A stretch of DNA of 64,000 nucleotides from Micromonospora globbae (GTDB taxonomy: Bacteria; Actinomycetota; Actinomycetes; Mycobacteriales; Micromonosporaceae): contig NZ_RAQQ01000019.1 of NCBI RefSeq assembly GCF_003610785.1, positions 1 to 64,000 on the forward strand, in the 5' to 3' direction. Made by a program: the position numbers and the translations under genes. The notes beneath the pieces were generated by a model that was not told the DNA's origin, did not search any database, and worked only from the letters and a program-made list of their open reading frames with translations. Numbering within the stretch: position 1 is the first letter of the stretch; each line of letters begins with the position of its first letter. Shown here piece by piece: positions 8,974 through 16,523 of this stretch.

Positions 8974-9440
8974 AGACCGACATCATTCCGCCGAGATCAG
9001 CCCAGGACCATCCCACCCACGTTGATCAACTTTTTGATCCCTGGTCGCACGTTCGTTAGCAACGCCCCTGATCCGCCGCGCGCTCCTCTTCGCAGCGCCG
9101 CGCGCTAATTATCGGATTGCTAGTAACGATAATCCGATAATTAGTCCGGACAATCGCGACATAACCAACGCACACCATAATCACAGTTATGTGCGGCCGG
9201 GCAGGCCAGGGGGCGCGGGTCCGGGTTTCGGTCATGTCCTGGCTCAGCGAAGGTGATGCGGCGCAGCAGAGTCGATGCCATGGATCAGAAGATCTGATAC
9301 GGCGCAATGGATCTGATGCAGCGTGGCTGCGGACCCGCGCTTGGGAAGCTGTCTCAGGACTACAACTGGTCGAATCAGGGCATCATCGTTGACTTATCGA
9401 TTTTCGTTATGCACTCTTGGGATCCATAGCGAGAATCGAT
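8974..9440. other. Intergenic region at the transposon edge
   Basis: About 470 bases without a supported gene. It contains the long palindrome at 9105-9144 and the left arm of the inverted repeat at 9395-9441. I could not find convincing 38-base Tn3 terminal repeats here or at 4400-4500. Confidence 0.5.
9105..9144. repeat. Perfect 14-bp inverted repeat, possible recombination or operator site
   Basis: Arms CTAATTATCGGATT and its exact complement AATCCGATAATTAG separated by 12 bases. It is AT-rich in a GC-rich genome and lies just upstream of tnpA. It resembles resolvase- or repressor-binding dyads, but no second subsite is clear. Confidence 0.5.
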
Positions 9441-9441
9441 A
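9395..9441. promoter_or_regulatory. Inverted repeat operator before DUF2975 gene
   Basis: TATCGATTTTCG (9395-9406) and CGAGAATCGATA (9430-9441) are complementary with one mismatch, and the second arm runs into the ATG at 9441. The second gene of the operon is an XRE repressor, so autoregulation here is likely. Confidence 0.45.
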
Positions 9442-10151
9442 TGGAGGCGTCGGTGAGTGCGACCGTGAGAGTGAGCGTGCGCCTGCTGACCGGGCTGCTC
9501 GGTGCGGCGGCTGCGGCCGTGTTGGTGTTCGGCGTGTGGCCGACCGTGCTTGGCCCGTCGGGTCTGGAATTAGGACGTGGGATGGTTCCGATGCCAGCGC
9601 CGCAGCCGGTGTCGTCCGTTGCAGTACGGCCCGACGAGGGGTTCAGCGATCGGTGGCAGGCGACCGCGCACGAGTACCACGAGCTGTTCGCGTGGAAGGA
9701 CACCTCGGACGGCACTCGGGATGCCGCCACAGGGCTGCCGCCGGTGGAGTTGTTCACCCCGACCATGGGGCTTTCGATCTTGGAGCCGACGTGGACCGAC
9801 CGGGTTGGCTTCGTCGGGCCGGAACTCGCCGCGCAGGCACTGTTGCTGTTGGTGCTCTGGCTGCTGTGGCGAATCGTCCGCACGGTGCCCACCGGCGAGG
9901 TGTTCACCTCCGCCAACGCCCGTCGGATAGTCGGCATCGGCCTGGTAGTGGCGGTCGGCGGTAGCGCTGTTCAGCTGCTCGGATTTGCCGCCCACAAGGC
10001 CATCATCGCCCGCTCCGCCGCAGCCGGCATCGTTGACGTCGCATTCACCTTCTCCTTCATGCCACTGGCAATCGGTGCGATCGTCCTGTTGCTGGCCGAG
10101 GTGTTCCGGCAGGGCGTACGGCTGCGAGCCGACGTGGCCGGGCTGGTGTGA
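9441..10151 (+). CDS. DUF2975-family membrane protein
   Basis: A 236-residue protein with one N-terminal membrane helix (VRLLTGLLGAAAAAVLVFGV), an outside loop of about 100 residues and three more hydrophobic helices (LLLLVLWLLWRIV, VGIGLVVAVGGSAVQLLGF, FMPLAIGAIVLLLAEVF). The GEVFTSANARRI segment is typical of DUF2975. It is followed by an XRE regulator with a TGATG overlap, the standard arrangement for this family. ATG 9441 is preferred over the in-frame TTG at 9417. The function of DUF2975 proteins is unknown. Confidence 0.8.
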   Translation: MEASVSATVRVSVRLLTGLLGAAAAAVLVFGVWPTVLGPSGLELGRGMVPMPAPQPVSSVAVRPDEGFSDRWQATAHEYHELFAWKDTSDGTRDAATGLPPVELFTPTMGLSILEPTWTDRVGFVGPELAAQALLLLVLWLLWRIVRTVPTGEVFTSANARRIVGIGLVVAVGGSAVQLLGFAAHKAIIARSAAAGIVDVAFTFSFMPLAIGAIVLLLAEVFRQGVRLRADVAGLV

Positions 10152-10390
10152 TGGCGCGGGCGTCCGACGAGCCTGGTCACCGGATTGTGGTTCGCCTCGA
10201 CCGAGTGCTCGCCGCTCGGGGCATGACTTTGGTCGAACTCTCCGAGCAGGCGGGCGTGAGCGTGGTGAACCTCTCGGTGCTGAAGAACGGTCGCGCCCGG
10301 GCCATCAGGTTCTCCACCCTCACCGCCGTCTGCGACGCTCTATGCTGCGCGCCCGGCGACCTCCTAGAGGTCGACAGCTGCGAGGGCTAG
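10151..10390 (+). CDS. XRE-family regulator (HTH_26, YozG-like)
   Basis: A 79-residue single-domain helix-turn-helix protein: LDRVLAARGMTLVELSEQAG, then VSVVNLSVLKNGRARAIRFSTL and CDALCCAPGDLLEV. This is the compact Cro/CI-type fold of YozG-like proteins that accompany DUF2975 membrane proteins. The ATG overlaps the preceding stop (TGATG). It probably binds the inverted repeat upstream of the pair. Confidence 0.85.
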   Translation: MARASDEPGHRIVVRLDRVLAARGMTLVELSEQAGVSVVNLSVLKNGRARAIRFSTLTAVCDALCCAPGDLLEVDSCEG

Positions 10391-11643
10391 CTAGAACCAG
10401 CCGATAGCTGAACGCTGCCGCGGCGGGCGAGGTAGGCGCGCTCCGCCGGGTTACCGGCGAGACCGATGGCCCGGTCGTACGCCGCCCGCGACTCGCCGCC
10501 GCGCCCGAGCCGCCGCAGCAGGTCGGCGCGTGCGGCGTGGAAGGCGTGGTAGCCGTCGAGGACCTCGGCGAGCCGGTCGATCTCGGCGAGCCCGACCCCG
10601 GGGCCGTCGACCTCGGCGACCGCGACCGCCCGGTTGAGCCGCACGATCGGCGACGGGTCGACCAGCACCAGCCGGTCGTAGAGGGCGGCGATCGTCGACC
10701 AGTCGGTGTCCCGGACGGACGGCGCGTCCGTGTGGACCGAATTGATGGCGGCCTGCAGCTGGTAGCGCCCGGGTGGGTCACCGCCGGCCGGCACCGCGTC
10801 GATCCGCTCGCGGAGCAGGGCGTTGCCCTCGGCGATGAGGGTGCGGTCCCATGCGCCGCGGTCCTGCTCGGCGAGGGTCACCAACTCCCCGGTGCGGGAC
10901 ACGCGCGCCGGCCGCCGGGCGTCGGTGAGGAGCATCAGGGCGAGCAGGCCGGCGACCTCGCCGTTGTCCGGGAGGAGAGTGCGCAGTAGACGGCCGAGGC
11001 GGATCGCCTCGGCGGTGAGGTCGACGCGTACCGGCTCGTCCCCCTCGCCGGGGAGATAGCCCTCGTTGAAGATGAGGTAGACGACCGCGAGCACGCCGGC
11101 GAGCCGCGCGGGGATGTCGTCGGCCGAGGGCACGCGGTAGGGGATGCGTGCCGCGGTGATCTTCGCCTTGGCGCGGGTGATCCGTCGCGCCATCGTGGCC
11201 TCCTGCACCAGGAAGGCGCGGGCGATCTCGGCGACGGTGAGGCCGCCGAGCAGGCGCAGGGTGAGCGCCACCCGGGCCTCCGGGGCGAGCGCGGGGTGGC
11301 AGCAGGTGAAGACCAGTCTGAGCCGGTCGTCCTCGACCGGGCCGGTCGGCTCGGCGGGGGTGTCGTCGTACACGAGGCGGGCCGCCCGGTGCCGGGCGTC
11401 GCGCTGCGACTCGCGGCGGAGCCGATCGATCGCCTTGCGGTTCGCGGTCGTGGCGAGCCACCCGCCGGGGTTGGGTGGCACGCCCTCGCGCGGCCACCGC
11501 TCCGCAGCCGTCAGAAACGCATCGGCTGTCGCTTCCTCGGCGACGTCGAGGTCGCCGAAGCGGCGCGCGAGACCGGCCACCAGCCGCGCCCACTCCTCGT
11601 GGTGGGCACGGGTGATCGCCTGCTCGACGGTGGGGACGGTCAC
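10387..11643 (-). CDS. ECF42-type RNA polymerase sigma factor with TPR-like extension
   Basis: A 418-residue sigma-70-family protein, about twice the length of an ordinary ECF factor. Region 2 is seen in DVAEEATADAFLTAAERW and PGGWLATTANRKAIDRLRR; region 4 is in LTLRLLGGLTVAEIARAFL. The C-terminal half (DUF6596 plus TPR-like helices, for example NEGYLPGEGDEPVRVDL and LDGYHAFHAARADLLRRLG) is the mark of ECF42. These factors are linked to DGPF/YCII proteins rather than to a classical anti-sigma, and such a gene is next upstream. Start taken as GTG 11643. It ends 4 bases inside the convergent XRE gene end. Confidence 0.85.
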   Translation of the reverse strand: MTVPTVEQAITRAHHEEWARLVAGLARRFGDLDVAEEATADAFLTAAERWPREGVPPNPGGWLATTANRKAIDRLRRESQRDARHRAARLVYDDTPAEPTGPVEDDRLRLVFTCCHPALAPEARVALTLRLLGGLTVAEIARAFLVQEATMARRITRAKAKITAARIPYRVPSADDIPARLAGVLAVVYLIFNEGYLPGEGDEPVRVDLTAEAIRLGRLLRTLLPDNGEVAGLLALMLLTDARRPARVSRTGELVTLAEQDRGAWDRTLIAEGNALLRERIDAVPAGGDPPGRYQLQAAINSVHTDAPSVRDTDWSTIAALYDRLVLVDPSPIVRLNRAVAVAEVDGPGVGLAEIDRLAEVLDGYHAFHAARADLLRRLGRGGESRAAYDRAIGLAGNPAERAYLARRGSVQLSAGSS

Positions 11644-11773
11644 GACACCAGCGGCGCTCGGACGGATTCCGCTGTGGGGAGGGGGCGCACCTCGACGGGG
11701 CCGCCGCGCGCCGACGAACCCGCGGGCGGCACGGCGACGTCGAGGTCGGACCGCGCGCGCCTGGGCACGGCGC

Positions 11774-12130
11774 TCACTTCTCCCCGGGACCAGGGAACCG
11801 GTGCACCTCCTGCGGCCAGTCGAGTGCGGTCGCGAGTCTGCCGGCCCAGTACCGCGCCGTCTCGTCGTCGGGCACGTCCACGACGGCGAAGCCGCCGAGG
11901 TGCTCCTTGGTCTCCACGTACGGGCCGTCGGTGAAGACGGGTTTGCCGTCGACCGACTCGACACTGCACACGGCCGTGGACCGGTCGAGCGCGCCGTTGC
12001 TGAAGACCAGGACGCCGTGGGCCCGCATCTCCTCGATCACGGCCCGGCCGGCCACGCCCTTCTCGCGTATCTCCTCCGCCGTGTGCGGGGGCACCCACTC
12101 GTCGTTGAAGCTGATCAGGTACTCCGTCAC
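11774..12130 (-). CDS. YCII/DGPF-domain protein, partner of the ECF42 sigma
   Basis: A 118-residue YCII-related protein with the diagnostic DGPY variant (VFTDGPYVETKEHLGGF) and the N-terminal EYLISFNDEW strand. A GGAGGAG ribosome binding site lies 7 bases before GTG 12130. DGPF proteins are regularly encoded beside ECF42 sigma factors and are thought to work with them. The 130-base gap to the sigma gene holds nothing I can name. Confidence 0.8.
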   Translation of the reverse strand: MTEYLISFNDEWVPPHTAEEIREKGVAGRAVIEEMRAHGVLVFSNGALDRSTAVCSVESVDGKPVFTDGPYVETKEHLGGFAVVDVPDDETARYWAGRLATALDWPQEVHRFPGPGEK

Positions 12131-12318
12131 GCTCGTCTCCTCCCAGACCCCGGACGAGGCCCTTCCCGACCACCGGCGGCCCGGCCAGCCGCCGCACACT
12201 GGTTCCACGAACGGCGGGGCCCCGATACGACACCATCCCGGCAGATCCTTTCAAGGCAGCGCCGGGCTTCGGGTCAGCCCCCGGCGCAGGAGGACCGACT
12301 TCGCAGGACGGCGGCGAG

Positions 12319-13509
12319 CTAGGACGCCCCGGGCGCCATCGCCGTCGACCGGCAAACATCAACGCGGTCGGCGTCCTCGTCGGAAGGGCCGTCGAGGCTG
12401 CTCGACGGGCGTGGGGGATGGATCCGGCCGGTGCGGTCGGTGAGCCGGCCACCCGGGCGACCGTTGCGCACGGCGATCACCTCGGCCGCGATGCTGACGG
12501 CGGTCTCCGCCGGCGTGGCGGCGCCCAGGTCGAGCCCGGCCGGAGCGGCCAGCCGCGCGAGCGCCTGCTCGCCGACCCCGGCCGCCCGTAGCTGCGCCAC
12601 CCGGTCGGCGTGCGCGCGCCGGGAGCCCAGCGCCCCCAGGTAGGCCACCGGCAGGGGGAGCGCCACCCGCAGCAGCGGCAGCTCGAACTTCGGGTCGTGG
12701 GTCATGGCGAGCAGCACGGTGCGCCCGTCCACCCGGCCGGCGCGCGCCTCGGCGGCCAGGTAGCGGTGCGGCCAGTCCACGACGACCTCGTGGGCGTCGG
12801 GGAAGCGCCGACGGGTCGCGAACGCCGGTCGGGCGTCGCAGACGGTGACGCGGTAGCCGAGGAGTGCGCCGACGCGGGCCACGGCCGCCGCGTGGTCCGT
12901 CGCCCCGAACACGATCATCCGGGGTGGGGGCGGGTAGGCGGCGACCAGCACGGCGATCTCCGCGCCGTCCACCGTGTGGTGGCGGACCTCGGTCCGCGCC
13001 TCGGCCAGGAGTTCACGGGCGTCCCGGGCCACCGCCTCGTCGAGCCACGCCGGGCCGAGCGAGCCGTGACGGCCCCAGGGGCCGACCAGCACGCGGCGGC
13101 CCAGCCACGCCGCCGGCCCGGCCACGCAGGTGGACACGGCCACCGCCTCACCCGCGTGCACGGCCGCGACCACCTCGGGCAACCGGGGGAAGGTGTCGCG
13201 GTCGATCCGCTCCACGAACACGTCGATCGCGCCGCCGCAGGTCAGGCCCACGCCGGTCGCCGTCTCCGTGCCGGCGCCGTAGCGGAGCGCGCGGGGCAGC
13301 CCGGTGGCGAGGACCTCCTCGGCCTCGGCGTACACCGCCGCCTCGACGCACCCGCCGGACACGCTGCCGACCACGGTGCCGCCGGGGCCGACGAGCATCG
13401 CGGTGCCCACCGGACGGGGCGAGCTGCCCCGGGTGCCGGTGACCGTGGCCACCGCCACCGGTGCTCCCGCCTGCCACCACGTCAGCAGGTCGACCAGGTG
13501 GTCACGCAT
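12319..13509 (-). CDS. XdhC/CoxI-family molybdenum cofactor insertion protein
   Basis: A 396-residue XdhC/CoxF-type protein. The N-terminal XdhC_CoxI domain shows TVTGTRGSSPRPVGTAMLV and GSVSGGCVEAAVYAEAEEVL. The C-terminal Rossmann domain shows MIVFGATDHAAAVARVGALL and LGALGSRRAHADRVAQLRAAG. The family binds the Mo cofactor, aids its sulfuration and loads it into xanthine-dehydrogenase-type enzymes. It overlaps the MocA-like gene by 8 bases. A three-subunit Mo hydroxylase is encoded at 44.6-45.9 and 60.8-63.1 kb; supply of cofactor to that enzyme is a reasonable inference. Confidence 0.88.
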   Translation of the reverse strand: MRDHLVDLLTWWQAGAPVAVATVTGTRGSSPRPVGTAMLVGPGGTVVGSVSGGCVEAAVYAEAEEVLATGLPRALRYGAGTETATGVGLTCGGAIDVFVERIDRDTFPRLPEVVAAVHAGEAVAVSTCVAGPAAWLGRRVLVGPWGRHGSLGPAWLDEAVARDARELLAEARTEVRHHTVDGAEIAVLVAAYPPPPRMIVFGATDHAAAVARVGALLGYRVTVCDARPAFATRRRFPDAHEVVVDWPHRYLAAEARAGRVDGRTVLLAMTHDPKFELPLLRVALPLPVAYLGALGSRRAHADRVAQLRAAGVGEQALARLAAPAGLDLGAATPAETAVSIAAEVIAVRNGRPGGRLTDRTGRIHPPRPSSSLDGPSDEDADRVDVCRSTAMAPGAS

Positions 13510-14080
13510 CCAGACCCACCGCCTGTTCCGGAAGATCGATGTCGGTGTCGTCGGCCACGTCGGCGCAGGGCACGAGGCGGACCGTGTCGCCCCGGGCGCG
13601 CAGGTAGTCCCGGGCGCCCCGGTCGCCGGTGGCCGCGTGCGCCACCGCCGGCCAGTGGAGACGGCCCAGCAGCACCGGATGGCCCCGGCGGCCGTCGCGG
13701 TAGGTCGCCTGGGCGAGGCAGTCGGCGGTGGCGTCGGCGGCCACCCGGCGTACGGCGGCCGGGGTCAGGCCGGGCATGTCGACGAGCGTGACGACGGCGG
13801 CCTCGGCCGTGTCGTCGGTGAGCGCGGACAGCCCGGCCCGCAGGGACGACCCCATCCCGGTCGCCCAGTCGCCGTTCACCACCACCTCGGGCAGCCGCGC
13901 CCGGGCCTGGACCCGGTCGGCCTCCGCGCCGAGCACCACGACGACGGGACGGCAGCCCGCGGTGGTGAGGACGTCGGCGGCGTGTTCCACGAGGAGTCGC
14001 CCCCGGTAGGGCAGGAGGGCCTTCGGCATGCCGAGCCGGCGCCCGGCGCCGGCCGCGAGCAGCAGTCCAGCCGTAGCCAT
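13502..14080 (-). CDS. MocA-like molybdenum cofactor cytidylyltransferase
   Basis: A 192-residue nucleotidyltransferase of the MobA/MocA (NTP_transf_3) family. The signature LLAAGAGRRLGMPKALLPYR is at the N terminus, with the metal-binding segment VVTLVDMPGLTPAAV and the GHPVLLGR loop later. MocA makes molybdopterin cytosine dinucleotide, the cofactor form used by CO-dehydrogenase/xanthine-dehydrogenase-type enzymes in bacteria. A -10 box TACGCT ends 6 bases before the ATG, so the mRNA is probably leaderless. It pairs with the downstream XdhC gene. Confidence 0.85.
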   Translation of the reverse strand: MATAGLLLAAGAGRRLGMPKALLPYRGRLLVEHAADVLTTAGCRPVVVVLGAEADRVQARARLPEVVVNGDWATGMGSSLRAGLSALTDDTAEAAVVTLVDMPGLTPAAVRRVAADATADCLAQATYRDGRRGHPVLLGRLHWPAVAHAATGDRGARDYLRARGDTVRLVPCADVADDTDIDLPEQAVGLDA

Positions 14081-14197
14081 GAGGGGAGCGTATCGGCTGG
14101 AACGCGGTTCTTCGCTCCTCGTTTCTCGTTTTTTGACTGTCCGCGGCCGGTTCTTTTCTCTCGGCGGGGAGACCGGCGCGCCGGCCGGCCGTGGACC

Positions 14198-15040
14198 TCA
14201 GATCATGCGCCGTAGTGCGGTCTCGACGGCGTCGACCAGCGGATCACCGTCGGTCCGGGGGTGCCGGGCGAGCCCGAGTTCGACGTCCGGCAGGCGGGGC
14301 AGGGCGTCCGCGTCGTGGCAGGCCATGGCCGGTTCGAGGTTGGCCGCCATGAGCGCCGCGACGCCGAGCCCGGCCCGCAGCGCGGCGAGCACGCCCACCA
14401 GGCTGTTGCTCTCGAACGCCACCCGCCAGCGCCGGTCGGCGCGGTCCAGTGTCTCCACGACTCCGGTACGCCAGGCGCACGTGTTCGAGAAGAGCACCAC
14501 CGGCAGCGGGTCGGCGGTCACGTCCACGTCCTGGCCGATCGCCCAGACCAGCGGGCGGCGCACGGTCCAGCGCGGCGGCCCGGGAATGTGCGGCACCTCG
14601 TCGAGTACGAGATGGACGCGGCCCGCGTCGTAGGCCTCCCGCATCGCGGCGGTGGAGAGGCAGAGCACCTCCAGCGTGGCGCCGGGGTGCAGCCGGGCGA
14701 GGTCGGCGAGGGCCTGCGGAAGCCGGGACGCGGCGAGGTCCTCCAGCAACCCGACGCCGCAGTGGCCGGTGAGCACGCGCCCGGTCTCGGTGAGTGCCTG
14801 CGCGGAGAGGGAGAGGATGCGTTCGGCGTACGGCAGGAGTTCCTCACCCGCCCGGGTCGGCGAGACACCCGACGGTGATCGGTGCAGCAACGGACGGCCG
14901 ACGACGCCCTCCAGCTTGCGCACCTGCTGACTGAGCGCGGGCTGGGTGTGCCCGAGCACCGTCGCGGCGCGGCTCATGCTGCCCTCCCGCACGGCGGTGA
15001 CGAACGCGCGGAGCAGCACGGGCTCAAGATCCCTGGCCAT
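14198..15040 (-). CDS. LysR-family transcriptional regulator
   Basis: A 280-residue LysR regulator. The N-terminal HTH is LLRAFVTAVREGSMSRAATVLGHTQPALSQQVRKLE. The remainder is a LysR substrate-binding domain (for example ATLEVLCLSTAAMREAYDAG). It is divergent from the MFS gene at 15113 with a 72-base gap, so it most likely controls that gene. Its end is 117 bases from the MocA start; the gap includes a GC-rich dyad (GGCCGGCGCGCCGG) that may be its terminator. Confidence 0.88.
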   Translation of the reverse strand: MARDLEPVLLRAFVTAVREGSMSRAATVLGHTQPALSQQVRKLEGVVGRPLLHRSPSGVSPTRAGEELLPYAERILSLSAQALTETGRVLTGHCGVGLLEDLAASRLPQALADLARLHPGATLEVLCLSTAAMREAYDAGRVHLVLDEVPHIPGPPRWTVRRPLVWAIGQDVDVTADPLPVVLFSNTCAWRTGVVETLDRADRRWRVAFESNSLVGVLAALRAGLGVAALMAANLEPAMACHDADALPRLPDVELGLARHPRTDGDPLVDAVETALRRMI

Positions 15041-15112
15041 AAGAAGTCATTATGCTGGTTGCAACAAGTTAAGGAGTTCCTGGAGCCCGGTGGGTGATCT
15101 AGCGTCGCTCGG

Positions 15113-16381
15113 GTGACCGGATACCGGCAGGTGCTCGCCGTACCAGGCATGGCCCCGCTGCTGAGCGTCTCGCTGCTCGCCCGCACCGCGATCACGGCCG
15201 ACGTGATGGCCCTGACGATGTACGTGGTGCTGGGCCTGGACCTCAGCTACACGGCGGCGGGTGGGGTCGCGGCGACTCTGACCGCCGGGGTGGCGCTCGG
15301 CGGGCCCCTTCTCGGCCGCATGGTCGACCGGCGGGGTCCGCGTGCCGTGCTGCTCGTGACCACCGTCGCGCAGGTCGTGTTCTGGCTGGGCGTGCCGGTC
15401 CTGCCGTACGCGGTCCTGCTGGGCGCCGCCTTCGCGGCGGGTCTGCTGATGGTGCCGGCCCAGGCGATCACCAGGCAGGCGATCACCGCGATGACGACCG
15501 CGGGACAGCGCCGCGCGGCGTTCGCGCTCGAATCGGTGCAGGGTGAGCTGTCGTACGTCGTGGGCCCGGCCGTGGTGATCCTGTGCGCGTCGACGACGTC
15601 CCCCGGCATGGTGGCGTGGGGGGTCGGCGCGGCGATCGTGGCGGGCGGAGCCGGGATCGCCCTGCTGAACCCGCCCGTACGCGCCGAGGGCGAGGCGGAC
15701 GTCGGGGCGGCCGGCGCGGCCCCGCGCCGGGAATGGCTGGGCGCCGGCATGATCGCCGTACTGGTGATGGCGTTCGGCACCACGACGCTGCTCAGCGGCG
15801 TCGACCTCGCCATCGTCGCGGCCCTCGAGGAAGCGGGTCAGGTCTCCTGGGCCGCCGCGGTCGTCGCCGTGTTCGGCGTGGCCTCCGTCGCCGGCGGGCT
15901 GATCTACGGCGTGCTGCCCCGGCCGCTGCCCACGTGGCTGCTCCTCGGCCTGCTCGGCCTCGTGACGATTCCCGCCGGGCTGGCCACCGACTGGTCGTTG
16001 CTGTGCCTGGCCGTCGTCGGCGCCGGGCTGCTCACGGCGCCGACGCTGTCCTCGGTGGCCGACGCCGTGAGCCGGCTGGCGCCGGCCGCCGTGCGGGGGG
16101 AGGCGACCGGCATGCAGTCCTCGGCGCAGAGCGCCGGCTTCGCGCTCGGATCCCCGATCGTCGGGGTGGCCGTCGACCTGTCCGTGCCCGCGGGCGGTTT
16201 CGCGGCGGCCGGGTTGGCCGGCATCGCCGCGGCGCTGACCGGGTGCCTGCTCGTGCGCCGCTCACCCGCCCGGACGCGGTCCCCGCACGGGGAGTTCGAC
16301 CGCGCCGGGACGCCGCAGCCGCGCGAGGTGAGCGCCGGGACACCCCAAGCCGCAGAGGTGAGCGCCGGGCCCGGCGCATGA
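15113..16381 (+). CDS. MFS transporter
   Basis: A 422-residue major facilitator with about 12 transmembrane segments and the loop LLGRMVDRRGPRAVLLV after helix 2. The C-terminal 40 residues are a hydrophilic tail with an imperfect repeat (REVSAGTPQAAEVSAG). The GTG start has a TAGCGT -10 box 7 bases upstream, a leaderless arrangement. It is the target expected for the divergent LysR. It is the last gene before the first GTATCT-type site, so it probably lies outside the biosynthetic cluster. Confidence 0.82.
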   Translation: MTGYRQVLAVPGMAPLLSVSLLARTAITADVMALTMYVVLGLDLSYTAAGGVAATLTAGVALGGPLLGRMVDRRGPRAVLLVTTVAQVVFWLGVPVLPYAVLLGAAFAAGLLMVPAQAITRQAITAMTTAGQRRAAFALESVQGELSYVVGPAVVILCASTTSPGMVAWGVGAAIVAGGAGIALLNPPVRAEGEADVGAAGAAPRREWLGAGMIAVLVMAFGTTTLLSGVDLAIVAALEEAGQVSWAAAVVAVFGVASVAGGLIYGVLPRPLPTWLLLGLLGLVTIPAGLATDWSLLCLAVVGAGLLTAPTLSSVADAVSRLAPAAVRGEATGMQSSAQSAGFALGSPIVGVAVDLSVPAGGFAAAGLAGIAAALTGCLLVRRSPARTRSPHGEFDRAGTPQPREVSAGTPQAAEVSAGPGA

Positions 16382-16486
16382 CGCCCGTGGGGACGGTGAC
16401 GGCCACGGGACCCGCGCCACCGCCGGGAGTCCGGCCGTCGAGGCGTACGTCAGGGGGTGAGCCGGCGCCCCACGGACCGCTATCAT

Positions 16487-16500
16487 GTATCTCGTATCTG
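16487..16500. promoter_or_regulatory. GTATCT heptad direct repeat before acyl-CoA dehydrogenase gene
   Basis: GTATCTC-GTATCTG, two 7-base direct repeats just upstream of the first gene of the cluster. The same hexamer occurs at most other cluster promoters. No good TANNNT box is found 17 bases further on here, so this may be an operator only. Confidence 0.45.
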
Positions 16501-16523
16501 TTGTCCACGCGGGTGAGGTGCCG

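Noticed and set aside
16485..16523. ATG 16485 as the start of the first acyl-CoA dehydrogenase
   Set aside because: It lies inside the GTATCT heptads and has no ribosome binding site; GTG 16524 has one.
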